DNA from: Acidithiobacillus acidisediminis
GTDB lineage: Bacteria; Pseudomonadota; Gammaproteobacteria; Acidithiobacillales; Acidithiobacillaceae
Assembly (NCBI RefSeq): GCF_023277115.1
Contig: NZ_JALQCS010000001.1
Span: forward strand, 2,536,001-2,600,000
DNA: 64,000 bases
Reading direction: 5' to 3'
This document shows, one piece after another, positions 32,685-41,162 of the stretch (the first letter of the stretch is position 1; every line of letters begins with the position of its first letter). The notes under the pieces were generated by a model. That model was given only the letters and a program-made list of their open reading frames with translations. It was not told the DNA's origin and searched no databases. A program made the translations under genes and the position numbers.

Positions 32685-34037
32685 ATGCCAAGCACCCCAG
32701 ATTCTCTCAGCTCCCTCCTCAGCGCTTGCCTCGACGGTGACGCGGATACCGCTCGCCTACTGCGCGAGGACGAAGAATTTCAAAGCTCTATCGCCCCCAT
32801 TTGCCAACAGCAGCGAGATCAGTTGCGCCGGTATTGTTCCGTGTTGGACCAGCAAATCCGGGCATTGCAGGATGCCAACGACAGTCATCTGCTGGAACTG
32901 GAGTTTCGTGCCAGCTTGCAACGGGCAGAGCTCGATAGCCAGTCCCTGGTTGATCAGGCGCAGGCCGTCATCCGTGCCGTCAAGGACTCGGCCGTAGCGG
33001 TCGCCGCCAATCAGGATCTCGCCTCACACACCTTGCATGATGTTCAACTGGGTAACCAACGTCTCTCCGAACTCATCGGCGAGATGGATCTGGTCGAACA
33101 GGCCGTGAATGGTATGGGGAAAACGGTACAGGCCTTTCTCGAACAGACCCGCACCATCACTACACTGGCGGTGAAAGTGCAGGAAATCGCCAAACAAACC
33201 AACCTGCTCGCCCTGAATGCCGCCATCGAAGCGGCTCGTGCCGGAGAACATGGACGGGGTTTTGCCGTCGTCGCAGATGAAGTCAAAAAGCTGGCGCAAA
33301 GCTCTTCTCATGCCGCCAGCGAAATCCGCAGTGCCGCCAGCAATATCAATGAAGGCGCAGCAGAAGTGGAAAACCGGGTATCGGCCAGCATTCAACACCT
33401 CCGTCGCGGCGGGGACTCCCTGGAAACGGTGGCCGAGGTCCTTGGCATGGCGAACCACTCTGCGCAGGAGACCCAGGAAAACATCAAAAACATCATCGAC
33501 GGCAGTGCCCAGGAGATTGCTGCGGCGGAGGCCATGGGGGCGCACATGGAAACCCTGCGCGGGTCCATGCAAAAATTTGACGGCAGCTTTAGTGAGATTG
33601 GCAACTGCCTCGGAAACATACAGAAAAATCTGGAGCAGGCCGCAGAAGAGGCCATGAATGGGCCTGTTGTCCCTCTTGCCGTGCGTCTCAGCATTGCGAA
33701 AAGCGAGCATGTGCGCTGGGTCGGAAAGATACTGGAAGCCATCCGCAGCGGCAACACCAGTCTGGGCACAGAGGAGCTGAAAGACGAGCACGCCTGTCGC
33801 CTGGGACTCTGGATGGATGCCTTGAGCGAGTCTGCCTTGACCCAAAGCACGGAATTCGCGTCCTTGCAGCAGGTCCATCCGCAGGTGCACAAACTTGGCT
33901 TGCGTCTGCTACAGTCAGTGCGCGAGCACGACAGGACGGCAATTCACAAAGGCGCCGAACAGCTAAAAAGTCTCAGTACGCTGGTGCAGACGCAACTCGA
34001 CAAACTGCGTGACAAGATCCTCAGCGCGGGGGATTGA
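32685..34037 (+). CDS. Cytoplasmic chemoreceptor, MCP-CZB
   Basis: A soluble receptor of 450 residues. The N-terminal about 90 residues are helical without a recognisable sensor domain. The MCP core (about 95-330) has tip [20 protein letters not shown] and [14 protein letters not shown]. The C-terminal CZB domain (about 335-415) has H342 (SEHVRW), C371 (HACRLGLWM), H398 and H402. No membrane segments. The CZB may be the only sensor, reading zinc or oxidant level in the cytoplasm. Second soluble receptor of the operon. Confidence 0.92.
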   Translation: MPSTPDSLSSLLSACLDGDADTARLLREDEEFQSSIAPICQQQRDQLRRYCSVLDQQIRALQDANDSHLLELEFRASLQRAELDSQSLVDQAQAVIRAVKDSAVAVAANQDLASHTLHDVQLGNQRLSELIGEMDLVEQAVNGMGKTVQAFLEQTRTITTLAVKVQEIAKQTNLLALNAAIEAARAGEHGRGFAVVADEVKKLAQSSSHAASEIRSAASNINEGAAEVENRVSASIQHLRRGGDSLETVAEVLGMANHSAQETQENIKNIIDGSAQEIAAAEAMGAHMETLRGSMQKFDGSFSEIGNCLGNIQKNLEQAAEEAMNGPVVPLAVRLSIAKSEHVRWVGKILEAIRSGNTSLGTEELKDEHACRLGLWMDALSESALTQSTEFASLQQVHPQVHKLGLRLLQSVREHDRTAIHKGAEQLKSLSTLVQTQLDKLRDKILSAGD

Positions 34038-34039
34038 CG

Positions 34040-34348
34040 GTGGCAAAGCAGGAACCTGTGGCCAGCGAAGACGCCGCCGCGCCAGAGCACCCTGTCGCAT
34101 GCTGGCCGCGCTTTCGACTCTGGGCCATTGCCCTCGCCGCCGCCATCGCTGCCGCCAGTGGAACGATTTTGCTCCCGCCCGCCATTCCCGCCGCCGCCCC
34201 ATTTTGGGCACCCTATGCCCTCGATATTTTTCGCTTTCTGGTTCTCTGGTATGTCGCGCGGGTCTTGGTCCGCAGCCTATTTTCTGTGGCCGAGTGGGTC
34301 TTCTTAGCGCTATTCCCCGTCCAGCATAAAGTTTCGTCGATCGACTGA
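34040..34348 (+). CDS. Small membrane protein at the end of the che operon
   Basis: A 102-residue protein starting at GTG 34040 (GGGGGA upstream; a TTG two codons earlier is possible). Two hydrophobic segments (about 26-48 and 58-92), with a short polar start. It begins 2 bp after the preceding receptor gene. No family recognised. Confidence 0.65.
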   Translation: MAKQEPVASEDAAAPEHPVACWPRFRLWAIALAAAIAAASGTILLPPAIPAAAPFWAPYALDIFRFLVLWYVARVLVRSLFSVAEWVFLALFPVQHKVSSID

Positions 34349-34359
34349 GCGGTTTAAGC

Positions 34360-34641
34360 TCAATGGCGCCGCGCCGTCCACCAATCGCGTCCCAGCCCAA
34401 AAACCGTGAGCGCCAGTGCCACAAGCAACAAATCAGCGATCCAGCGCCAGCGCACCCAGTCGCAGATCGCTGCCAAATGCAACAGGGTACTGACTCCCAT
34501 GCTCGGCCCGTGCAACGCCAGTTGCGCCTTCGCATTGGTTTCGAAGACCACCCCCAAATATCGCATCACCATCAGCAGCAGCACTACCGCGAACAGTGCC
34601 AAGCCGGTGTAGATCCAGGCCGAGCGCCGACGCCAACGCAT
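34360..34641 (-). CDS. Small two-helix membrane protein
   Basis: A 93-residue protein with Arg-rich start (MRWRRRSAW), membrane helices at about 9-30 and 68-84, and a basic end. GGAG precedes ATG 34641, which lies 2 bp after the stop of the phosphohexomutase gene, so the two form an operon. No family recognised. Confidence 0.7.
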   Translation of the reverse strand: MRWRRRSAWIYTGLALFAVVLLLMVMRYLGVVFETNAKAQLALHGPSMGVSTLLHLAAICDWVRWRWIADLLLVALALTVFGLGRDWWTARRH

Positions 34642-34643
34642 GA

Positions 34644-36092
34644 CTACTCCTGACGCCAGGACTGCAGTTTCTGCATCGCCGCCGACAAGAGAGTGTTTGC
34701 TCGTGCCAGTGACCCCGCTTCCACGTAGCAGCGCAACTCCGGGGCATTACCCGAGGGGCGCAGGTGCAGAATCTCGTCCGCTTCACTGTGCAGGCGCAGC
34801 CCATCGGTCAGATCCGAGCGGGCGGCAACAAAGCCGATATCAGCAAAATCCCTGTTAAACGCTGCCAGCCCAGTTGCAGGCTCCTGGTAGCACGCCAGGA
34901 TGCTGCGGCTGCGCTCCGTCGGAAATTCCTGTACGCGATCACTGCTGGTAAAACGTTGCGGCAGATCTTGCAGTAGCGACGAGAGCGGCGTTCCCGCCCG
35001 CGCAGCCGCCAGTAAAGCGGCCAGCATGGGTAAGATTGCATCCCGCGTCGGTAGTGGATGCAAATTGCGCCCATCCTCGTGCAGGGTCGAGGCGAGCAGA
35101 AAACCGCCATTGGCCTCGTACCCTACCACCCGTGTACAGCCTTCTGCCAAGAGCTGCTCCATACCAGCGATTACATAGGGCGATCCGATCCGCGTGCGAA
35201 GCGTACGCGCAAAGCGACTGGCGCGCTCCAAGCCGGTATTGCTGGAGACGGGCGTTACCACGGCATCTGCCTGCAAGAGCGCGGCGCAGACTTGCCCGAG
35301 CTGATCCCCACGCCACCATTCGCCTTGCTCGTCCGCTACCATAGGACGATCCGCATCCCCATCCGTGCTGAGCAGGGCATGCAGCTGCCATTCCTGCACC
35401 CACTGCTGTGCCAAGGCGCGATCCTCCGGGCGTAACGCCTCGGTATCCATAGGCACAAAGGCCTCCGATCGCCCCAGGGTCAGCACTTCGGCGCCCAGGG
35501 CCTCGAGGATTTCCGGCAATAGATCGCGGGCAACACCGGAATGCTGGTAGACCCCAATACGCCAGTTTTTCAATGGCTGACCAGGGAAATAGTCCAGATA
35601 ACGCTCTTTGTATTGCACGCGTCCTGCATCCTCCGCAGGCGGAAGCTCCGGTCGTCGGCGCAGTGCGCCGGAGTCGGTAAAGACCCCTCGATCCAAGGCG
35701 GGCCGCCGGGCGAGGATGCCTGCTTCATCCTCCTTGCGCAGTTCGGTATGCGGTCGGTTGAACTTGATGCCATTGCGATCAAAAGGGATGTGACTGCCGG
35801 TAACCATCAAAGACGGCACCTTGGCGCGAAAACCGGCATAGGCCAACGCCGGCGAAGGAATGCGTCCGAGATAATGTGGCTCGCCGCCAGCATCCAGGAC
35901 TCCCTGCCAGGCCGCTTGCAGGATCGCCGTAGTGCTGGGACGAAGATCACCTGCCAGGAAAACCTTCATCCCGGGCTGAAACTCGTTCAGCTCTTGCAGA
36001 TGCTGCAAAAAGGCGATGACGTGGCCAAGCACCACCTCGTCTCGCAACTCCGTCACCAAACCCCGCAAACCGCTCGTACCAAACGCCGCCAT
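34644..36092 (-). CDS. Phosphomannomutase/phosphoglucomutase family protein
   Basis: An alpha-D-phosphohexomutase of 482 residues from ATG 36092 (GGAGGAAG upstream; a 108-codon extension beyond it is noncoding). Family sites in order: FGTSGLRG at the start, active-site Ser in TGSHIPFDRNGIKF, metal loop STDGDADRPM, sugar-binding GYEANGGFLL and phosphate-binding RPSGNAPELR. The active-site loop reads TGSHIP where TASHNP is usual. It interconverts hexose 1- and 6-phosphates and would feed nucleotide-sugar synthesis. Substrate preference cannot be read from the sequence. Confidence 0.88.
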   Translation of the reverse strand: MAAFGTSGLRGLVTELRDEVVLGHVIAFLQHLQELNEFQPGMKVFLAGDLRPSTTAILQAAWQGVLDAGGEPHYLGRIPSPALAYAGFRAKVPSLMVTGSHIPFDRNGIKFNRPHTELRKEDEAGILARRPALDRGVFTDSGALRRRPELPPAEDAGRVQYKERYLDYFPGQPLKNWRIGVYQHSGVARDLLPEILEALGAEVLTLGRSEAFVPMDTEALRPEDRALAQQWVQEWQLHALLSTDGDADRPMVADEQGEWWRGDQLGQVCAALLQADAVVTPVSSNTGLERASRFARTLRTRIGSPYVIAGMEQLLAEGCTRVVGYEANGGFLLASTLHEDGRNLHPLPTRDAILPMLAALLAAARAGTPLSSLLQDLPQRFTSSDRVQEFPTERSRSILACYQEPATGLAAFNRDFADIGFVAARSDLTDGLRLHSEADEILHLRPSGNAPELRCYVEAGSLARANTLLSAAMQKLQSWRQE

Positions 36093-36155
36093 CGTCTTCC
36101 TCCGGGAGTGCCGCACCATCATAGCATGGCATGCTCCTGTCCCACTGAACACGCC

Positions 36156-36184
36156 TTGACACTCTCTACGGAACTCTCTACATT
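36156..36184 (+). promoter_or_regulatory. Sigma70 promoter of the metal ABC operon
   Basis: -35 TTGACA (36156-36161), 17-bp spacer, -10 TACATT (36179-36184). Transcription would start near 36191, about 22 nt before ATG 36214. Confidence 0.6.
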
Positions 36185-36204
36185 GCGCAACTCTGTTGCA
36201 ATGT
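36180..36204. promoter_or_regulatory. Palindromic operator candidate over the -10 and start of transcription
   Basis: Outer arms ACATTGC / GCAATGT are perfect over 7 bp within a 25-bp stretch (36180-36204), and GCAAC-TCT-GTTGC nests inside. The repeat covers the -10 box and the transcription start, the normal place for a Fur/Zur/MntR-class repressor. The sequence does not let me choose which one. Confidence 0.5.
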
Positions 36205-36213
36205 GTCGACGCC

Positions 36214-37026
36214 ATGTCCACTCCCTCAGCCACATCCGATCCGCTTTTGGCAGTGTCCGCTCTTGAGGTGCGCCTGGGCGGGCGACAGGTCCTGCAGGAC
36301 ATCTCCTTTTCCCTGCAAGCCGGGACGGTTGCGGCCCTGATTGGCGAAAACGGTGCTGGCAAGACTACCCTCCTGCGCAGCATCCTGGGCATGCAAAGCT
36401 GGCACCAAGGCAGCATTCGGGTCCTCGGCCAGCCAGTGCAGGAACAGCTCGGCGCCCTGGGCTATGTGCCGCAGAAGATCAGCTTTGACCCTTATCTCCC
36501 TCTGCGAACCCGGGATCTGGTGGCCTTGGGGCGTATGCCGCGGCGCTGGTGGCAGCGCCCCGATGCCCGCATCCTCCGCGACGCCCTCGCTGCCGTGCAG
36601 GCCGAGTCTTTTGCCGAACAACGGGTGGGCATGCTCTCGGGCGGGCAGCAGCAGCGTGCCGTCATCGCCCACGCTCTCGCCCGCCAACCCCGCCTCTTGC
36701 TCCTGGACGAGCCTCTGGCCAACCTGGACTTTGCCAGCGCCAGTCGTCTGGTGCAGCTGCTGGGGAGCCTCGCCCACCAGCAGGGCATTAGCGTGCTGGT
36801 CACCGCCCATGACATGAACCCGCTCCTGCCCGTGTTGGACCAGCTGATCTACCTGGTGGGTGGACGCGCTGCCGCCGGTACCGTGGACGAGGTGGTGCGC
36901 AGCGATGTGCTGAACCGCCTTTATGGCTACCCGGTAGAGGTCCTCCAACACCGCGGACGCCTGCTGGTCCTGCCCGAAGATCCTCGTCAGGGTCTTGAAA
37001 TCCCCTGCCACGTGCATCATGACTGA
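36214..37026 (+). CDS. ABC transporter ATPase, zinc/manganese family
   Basis: A 270-residue ATPase of the ZnuC/MntB-like family, started at ATG 36214 rather than the TTG at 36196, which lies at the predicted start of transcription. Walker A GENGAGKTT, signature LSGGQQQR, Walker B LLLLDEPLANLD, and switch His in LVTAHDMNPLL are all intact. YVPQKISFDPYLPLRTRDLV is typical of metal importers. It overlaps the first permease by 8 bp. Confidence 0.88.
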   Translation: MSTPSATSDPLLAVSALEVRLGGRQVLQDISFSLQAGTVAALIGENGAGKTTLLRSILGMQSWHQGSIRVLGQPVQEQLGALGYVPQKISFDPYLPLRTRDLVALGRMPRRWWQRPDARILRDALAAVQAESFAEQRVGMLSGGQQQRAVIAHALARQPRLLLLDEPLANLDFASASRLVQLLGSLAHQQGISVLVTAHDMNPLLPVLDQLIYLVGGRAAAGTVDEVVRSDVLNRLYGYPVEVLQHRGRLLVLPEDPRQGLEIPCHVHHD

Positions 37027-37879
37027 TCCTCTGCATCTGGCCAGCTTTTTTCAGAACTCCGCCGTGCAGACCGCGCTCTGGATTGGCGCGTTGGCAGCGA
37101 TCCTCAATGGGACAATAGGGGTCTTTACCGTGCTGCGGCAGCACAGCTTTGCCGGCCATGCCCTGGGGGACGGCAGCAGCGCCGGGGGTTCCCTGGCAAT
37201 CTTTGCTGGCATCAGCGCCTTGTGGGGATTTTTGGCGATGGCGTGGCTGGCGGCGTTGGCCATGGCGGCCCTGGGCTTGCGTCGGGCGCAGGAGCGCGAC
37301 CTCGCCACCGGCATCGTCCTGGGGGCCACCTTGGGTTTGTCAGCGCTACTTCTGTACTTTGATGTCACCCTGACCCGGGCCAGCAGCGCCACGGTAGACG
37401 TGATGTTTGGGTCGATCTTCGCCCTGGCACCCCAGTTGTTTTGGCCCATTGTGGCCCTGGTGGGGGTAGCCATCGGTTTGGTCCTGATCCTATACCGGCC
37501 GCTGCTCCTCATTGCTGCCGATCCGGACCTGGGCCGCGCTGCGGGCCTGCCGGTACGGCGCCTGGAAATCCTGTATCTGCTCCTGCTCGGCACGGCGGCG
37601 GCCTTGTCCGCTCTCTCCATCGGAGTGATCCTTGCCACTGCGCTCCTGCTTGGGCCAGCGGCCAGTGGCCTGCGTCTGGCGCGCAAACCGTGGCAGAGTT
37701 TTTTCTACGCCCAGGCCATCGCCCTGCTTGCCGTCTTTGGCGGCATTTACCTCGCCTACAGTAGCTACTACTGGTCCGGCGGCGCCAGTTGGCCGGTGAG
37801 CTTTTTTGTGGTCCTGCTCATCCTGCTGTGTTATTTAGCGACGGCAGCCTGGGGTCCAGCACGGGGCCTGCAACGCTGA
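37019..37879 (+). CDS. Metal ABC transporter permease 1
   Basis: An inner-membrane permease of the ABC-3 (ZnuB/MntC) family, 286 residues with about 8-9 membrane segments. Conserved family features include VFTVLRQHSFAGHALGDGSSAGG near the N-terminus and the GVILATALLLGPAASGLRLA segment. It overlaps the ATPase gene and, by one base, the second permease gene, so this is a tightly coupled three-gene unit. No substrate-binding protein gene is in the window. Confidence 0.88.
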   Translation: MTDPLHLASFFQNSAVQTALWIGALAAILNGTIGVFTVLRQHSFAGHALGDGSSAGGSLAIFAGISALWGFLAMAWLAALAMAALGLRRAQERDLATGIVLGATLGLSALLLYFDVTLTRASSATVDVMFGSIFALAPQLFWPIVALVGVAIGLVLILYRPLLLIAADPDLGRAAGLPVRRLEILYLLLLGTAAALSALSIGVILATALLLGPAASGLRLARKPWQSFFYAQAIALLAVFGGIYLAYSSYYWSGGASWPVSFFVVLLILLCYLATAAWGPARGLQR

Positions 37880-38658
37880 TGTTTTCCAGTTATCTCCTGC
37901 ATACCTGGATTGCGGCTACCTTGCTCGCCATTGCAGCGGGTAGCCTGGGGTATTTCGTGGTCCTGCGGCGCAGCGCCTTCGCCGCCCACGCCCTGCCCTT
38001 GGCGGCCTTCCCCGGCGGGGCCCTGGCGACGCTGCTGGGCTTCGCACCCCTCTGGGGCCTGGCAGGATTTGCCCTCCTCGGGGTGGCCTTTCTCCGTTTT
38101 TTCACCCGCCTCGGCCGGCGCGATGTCGCGATCGGCCTGTTGTTGAGCAGTTTTCTTGCCCTCGGCGGGCTGTTTCTGAGCCTGGGGCGCGAATACGCTG
38201 CCCGCGTTTACGGTCTGCTCTTTGGCGAGGTCGTGGGCATATCGGCAGCCAGCCTCCTGCCCTTGGGGCTACTGAGCCTGACGGTTATCCTGCTGTTGCT
38301 CTGGCGCTTTCCCGATCTGCTGCTGCAATCCAGCCAGAGCGAACTGGCCATGGCGCGGGCCATCTCACCCATCCGCATGGAGTGGTTTTTCCTCATCTTG
38401 CTGGCCCTGGTGAGCGCCGCTGCGGTGCCCGTGGTCGGCACCCTGTTGGTCTTCACCCTCCTGGTCAGCCCCGCCGCCGCGGCCCAACGGCTGTCCGCCC
38501 ATCCCTACCGCGCCTGGCTGCTGGCAATCCTCCTGGCGGAGCTCCTCAGCTGGTCTTCGATAGCCCTATCCTATTGGTCCAACTGGCCCCTGAGCTTTTT
38601 TGTCGGTACCCAGGGCGCCCTGCTTTTTTTGCTCAGTCGCTTCCTGACGCGGCCCTGA
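37879..38658 (+). CDS. Metal ABC transporter permease 2
   Basis: A second ABC-3 family permease, 259 residues from ATG 37879 within the TGATG junction. It has YFVVLRRSAFAAHALPLAAFPGG and VVGTLLVFTLLVSPAAAAQRL, paralogous to the first permease. Two different permeases with one ATPase suggest a heterodimeric importer. Confidence 0.88.
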   Translation: MFSSYLLHTWIAATLLAIAAGSLGYFVVLRRSAFAAHALPLAAFPGGALATLLGFAPLWGLAGFALLGVAFLRFFTRLGRRDVAIGLLLSSFLALGGLFLSLGREYAARVYGLLFGEVVGISAASLLPLGLLSLTVILLLLWRFPDLLLQSSQSELAMARAISPIRMEWFFLILLALVSAAAVPVVGTLLVFTLLVSPAAAAQRLSAHPYRAWLLAILLAELLSWSSIALSYWSNWPLSFFVGTQGALLFLLSRFLTRP

Positions 38659-38737
38659 TTCCCTTCCCTCACATCGCGCTTGGTGGCATCATCAGCGGCG
38701 TTGAGGAAAGAACACCGAGACGCAGTCGAGGGAAGTC

Positions 38738-39106
38738 ATGAACACACCGAGCACCAAACGACCCGATCGTTTCATCATCAGCGGAGCCCTGCATGGTGTC
38801 ACCCCCGAAGCAAGAAAAACCCTGGAAGAATTCGAGAAGCTGGGCGGCCATATCGATTATCTCCCGGAAAAGGCCCTGGCATTGATCCAATACGACGGTC
38901 GATGCGGCGCGGAACTGGAGGAACACATGGTGGCGGTATTGCAACGGGCGGGCGCCTCCTGCGATTCCCATGGCGTCATCTGCCATGGCAAAGACCACTG
39001 TGAACCCCTCAATCTGCATGTTGGGCCATTGGCACAGGACCATCCCCGTCGCGGTGAGTCTCTCAGTAAACACCTCGGCCGATGGTTACATCTCAAGCAA
39101 AAGTGA
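38738..39106 (+). CDS. Unknown protein with clustered Cys and His
   Basis: A 122-residue soluble protein. The first two thirds look alpha/beta (FIISGALHGVTPEARKTLEEF). The middle has C-G-A-E, then ASCDSHGVICHGKDHCEP, giving several Cys and His close together (about 56-88) that could bind a metal. The end is basic (GRWLHLKQK). It overlaps the slt start by 25 bp. No family recognised. Confidence 0.7.
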   Translation: MNTPSTKRPDRFIISGALHGVTPEARKTLEEFEKLGGHIDYLPEKALALIQYDGRCGAELEEHMVAVLQRAGASCDSHGVICHGKDHCEPLNLHVGPLAQDHPRRGESLSKHLGRWLHLKQK

Positions 39107-41049
39107 GTCTTTGCCGCCGATGCCACAAGCTCGGCGCTGTCCTCCTGCTGTTTTCTGGCTTTGCTCATGGCGCTCTCAGTGCGCAACAGGAGCTGCTGCT
39201 GCAGAATGCGGCACAAGCCTTTTCCCAAGGAAATTATCGACCGGCTGCCGCAGCCCTGCCGCAGCTCGCCAATACCTATATGGGACCTTGGGTGGCCTAC
39301 TGGTCCTTACAGCCCCGTTTACAGACCCTGCAAAACGCGCAGTTCCGGCAATTCGCCAACGAATTTCCCCAAGGCGCTGCCTATCTATTGTTGCGCCGGC
39401 AGTGGTTGATCGAACTCGGGAAACGGCAGGACTGGCAGCACTTTACCGAGGTCTATCATGCCGGACCCGCGCCCGAGAATATCACCATTCGCTGTTACGC
39501 GGCGCGCAATCCCTTGCTGCGGATGGGTGATCCTGGGTCGCTATGGCAGACAGCGCCGGCGACGGATGGTGCCTGCAACCGTATGGCCAAAAACGCGCTG
39601 AGCCAGGGGCAGATCGCCACCCCTCTCCTGTGGCAGAAACTGGCGCAAATGGTACGCACCCAACAGCTCCACACAGCGGCGAGCTTTGCCACCTACCTTC
39701 CTGGCCCTGCCAGCTCCGCCGTGGCGGCGCTGCTGCAAAATCCCCATGCCTGGCTGGCAGCGCATGCCGAGACTACGGGAGCGGAATTTGGTAGCGTGGC
39801 TGGAGCGGAATTGCTGCACCTTGCGCTGCTCTGTGAACTACCCAATGCACCAGCCCTGGCAGTTGCGCAGGCCGAAACATTGCCGGATCTGACGGCGGCA
39901 CAGCGGGCCTCCGTTTGCTACAGCGCGGCGCAGCAGGCGGCACAGAAATTCCAGACGCAGAATGCCGTTGCTTGGTACCAAGCGGCAGTCAATGCCGACG
40001 CGAGCTACCGGCCAGAGGTGGATGTTCTGCAATGGATGGTCCGTTCCGCCCTGTTGCAACAGGACTGGCCGCTCGTTCTTGCCGCAGTACAACGCTTACC
40101 CAGGGAACAGGCAGAAAAGAGTCAATGGCAGTTCTGGCGCGCTCTGGCGCTGCAAAAAAGTGGTGAACCTGCCGCAGCGCGCGCCATTTGGAGTCGCATA
40201 GCCTCACCCTTTGATGCCTTCGGACAACTAGCCACCGTTGCCCTCGGCCGGCCGCTGGGTCTCCCTACCGCAAATCCGGGCGCAACGACATTCACGGCGC
40301 CGGGAGGTACACGGTCGGCGCCAGAGAGTCAGGAAAATAGCAGCCTGCGTCGCGCATTCAAGCTCTACCAACTGGGCTTGTATTTCGATGCCCTTTGGGA
40401 GTGGGGGCGGTATCTGGACACCCTCCCCAACACCGACGCCATTCGCGCGGCCACTGAAAAGGCCGCCCAGAATCAGGCCTGGTTGCTCGCCATCAATGCC
40501 AGCACCCGCATTCCCAATGATGCGGATTGGCGGCAAGGATATGTGCTTCCCTACCGCAACGATATCCTGGCGAGCGCAGCCCAGAATGCCCTGGCGCCAT
40601 CCCTGGTTGCAGGCGTGATTCGCCAGGAATCGGGCTTCGCGCCGGGAATTAGCTCCTCCGCCGGTGCGCAGGGAATCATGCAGGTCATGCCGGGCACGGC
40701 CGCATGGGTGCAACGACACTATCCCCAAACTGCGACTGCGGATCTACAGAGTGCCAGTGGCAACATCCAGATTGGCACGGCCTACCTGGCCTATCTACGC
40801 TCCCAATTGGGCAACTCGCCCTTGCTCCTCGCCGCCGCGTACAATGCCGGGCCAGGGGCAGTGCAGCGCTGGCTGGCCAAAATCCCCATCGGGGACAGCC
40901 AATGGACCGGCCTGATTTTTGCTGCCAACATCCCCTACCGGCAGACCCGCGACTATGTCCTTGCTGTACTCAGCAACACGATCGTATATCGCATGCTGCT
41001 CGCGGAACCCACACAGTCTCCCCTATCTTACTGGCAACTTGCGCGCTAG
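39082..41049 (+). CDS. slt: Soluble lytic murein transglycosylase
   Basis: A periplasmic Slt70-type transglycosylase of 655 residues that cleaves glycan strands to 1,6-anhydro ends. A signal peptide spans about 1-34 (hydrophobic LGAVLLLFSGFAHGALSA). A long superhelical domain (about 35-480) is followed by a GH23 catalytic domain (about 495-640). The catalytic Glu is near residue 516 in AGVIRQESGFAPGISS, then GAQGIMQVMPGTAAW and AAAYNAGPGAVQRW. Length is close to E. coli Slt (645). The ATG overlaps the upstream gene, so the exact start is uncertain. Confidence 0.93.
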   Translation: MVTSQAKVSLCRRCHKLGAVLLLFSGFAHGALSAQQELLLQNAAQAFSQGNYRPAAAALPQLANTYMGPWVAYWSLQPRLQTLQNAQFRQFANEFPQGAAYLLLRRQWLIELGKRQDWQHFTEVYHAGPAPENITIRCYAARNPLLRMGDPGSLWQTAPATDGACNRMAKNALSQGQIATPLLWQKLAQMVRTQQLHTAASFATYLPGPASSAVAALLQNPHAWLAAHAETTGAEFGSVAGAELLHLALLCELPNAPALAVAQAETLPDLTAAQRASVCYSAAQQAAQKFQTQNAVAWYQAAVNADASYRPEVDVLQWMVRSALLQQDWPLVLAAVQRLPREQAEKSQWQFWRALALQKSGEPAAARAIWSRIASPFDAFGQLATVALGRPLGLPTANPGATTFTAPGGTRSAPESQENSSLRRAFKLYQLGLYFDALWEWGRYLDTLPNTDAIRAATEKAAQNQAWLLAINASTRIPNDADWRQGYVLPYRNDILASAAQNALAPSLVAGVIRQESGFAPGISSSAGAQGIMQVMPGTAAWVQRHYPQTATADLQSASGNIQIGTAYLAYLRSQLGNSPLLLAAAYNAGPGAVQRWLAKIPIGDSQWTGLIFAANIPYRQTRDYVLAVLSNTIVYRMLLAEPTQSPLSYWQLAR

Positions 41050-41162
41050 ACACATGCGTCGATCATCACTTACTAGCGAAGAAAACGAGAACATGCTAGC
41101 TTTGCAGGGTACGCCGTGCGGGGAAGCACAGAAAAACGCCCACAACGCAAAAATTCACCGAC

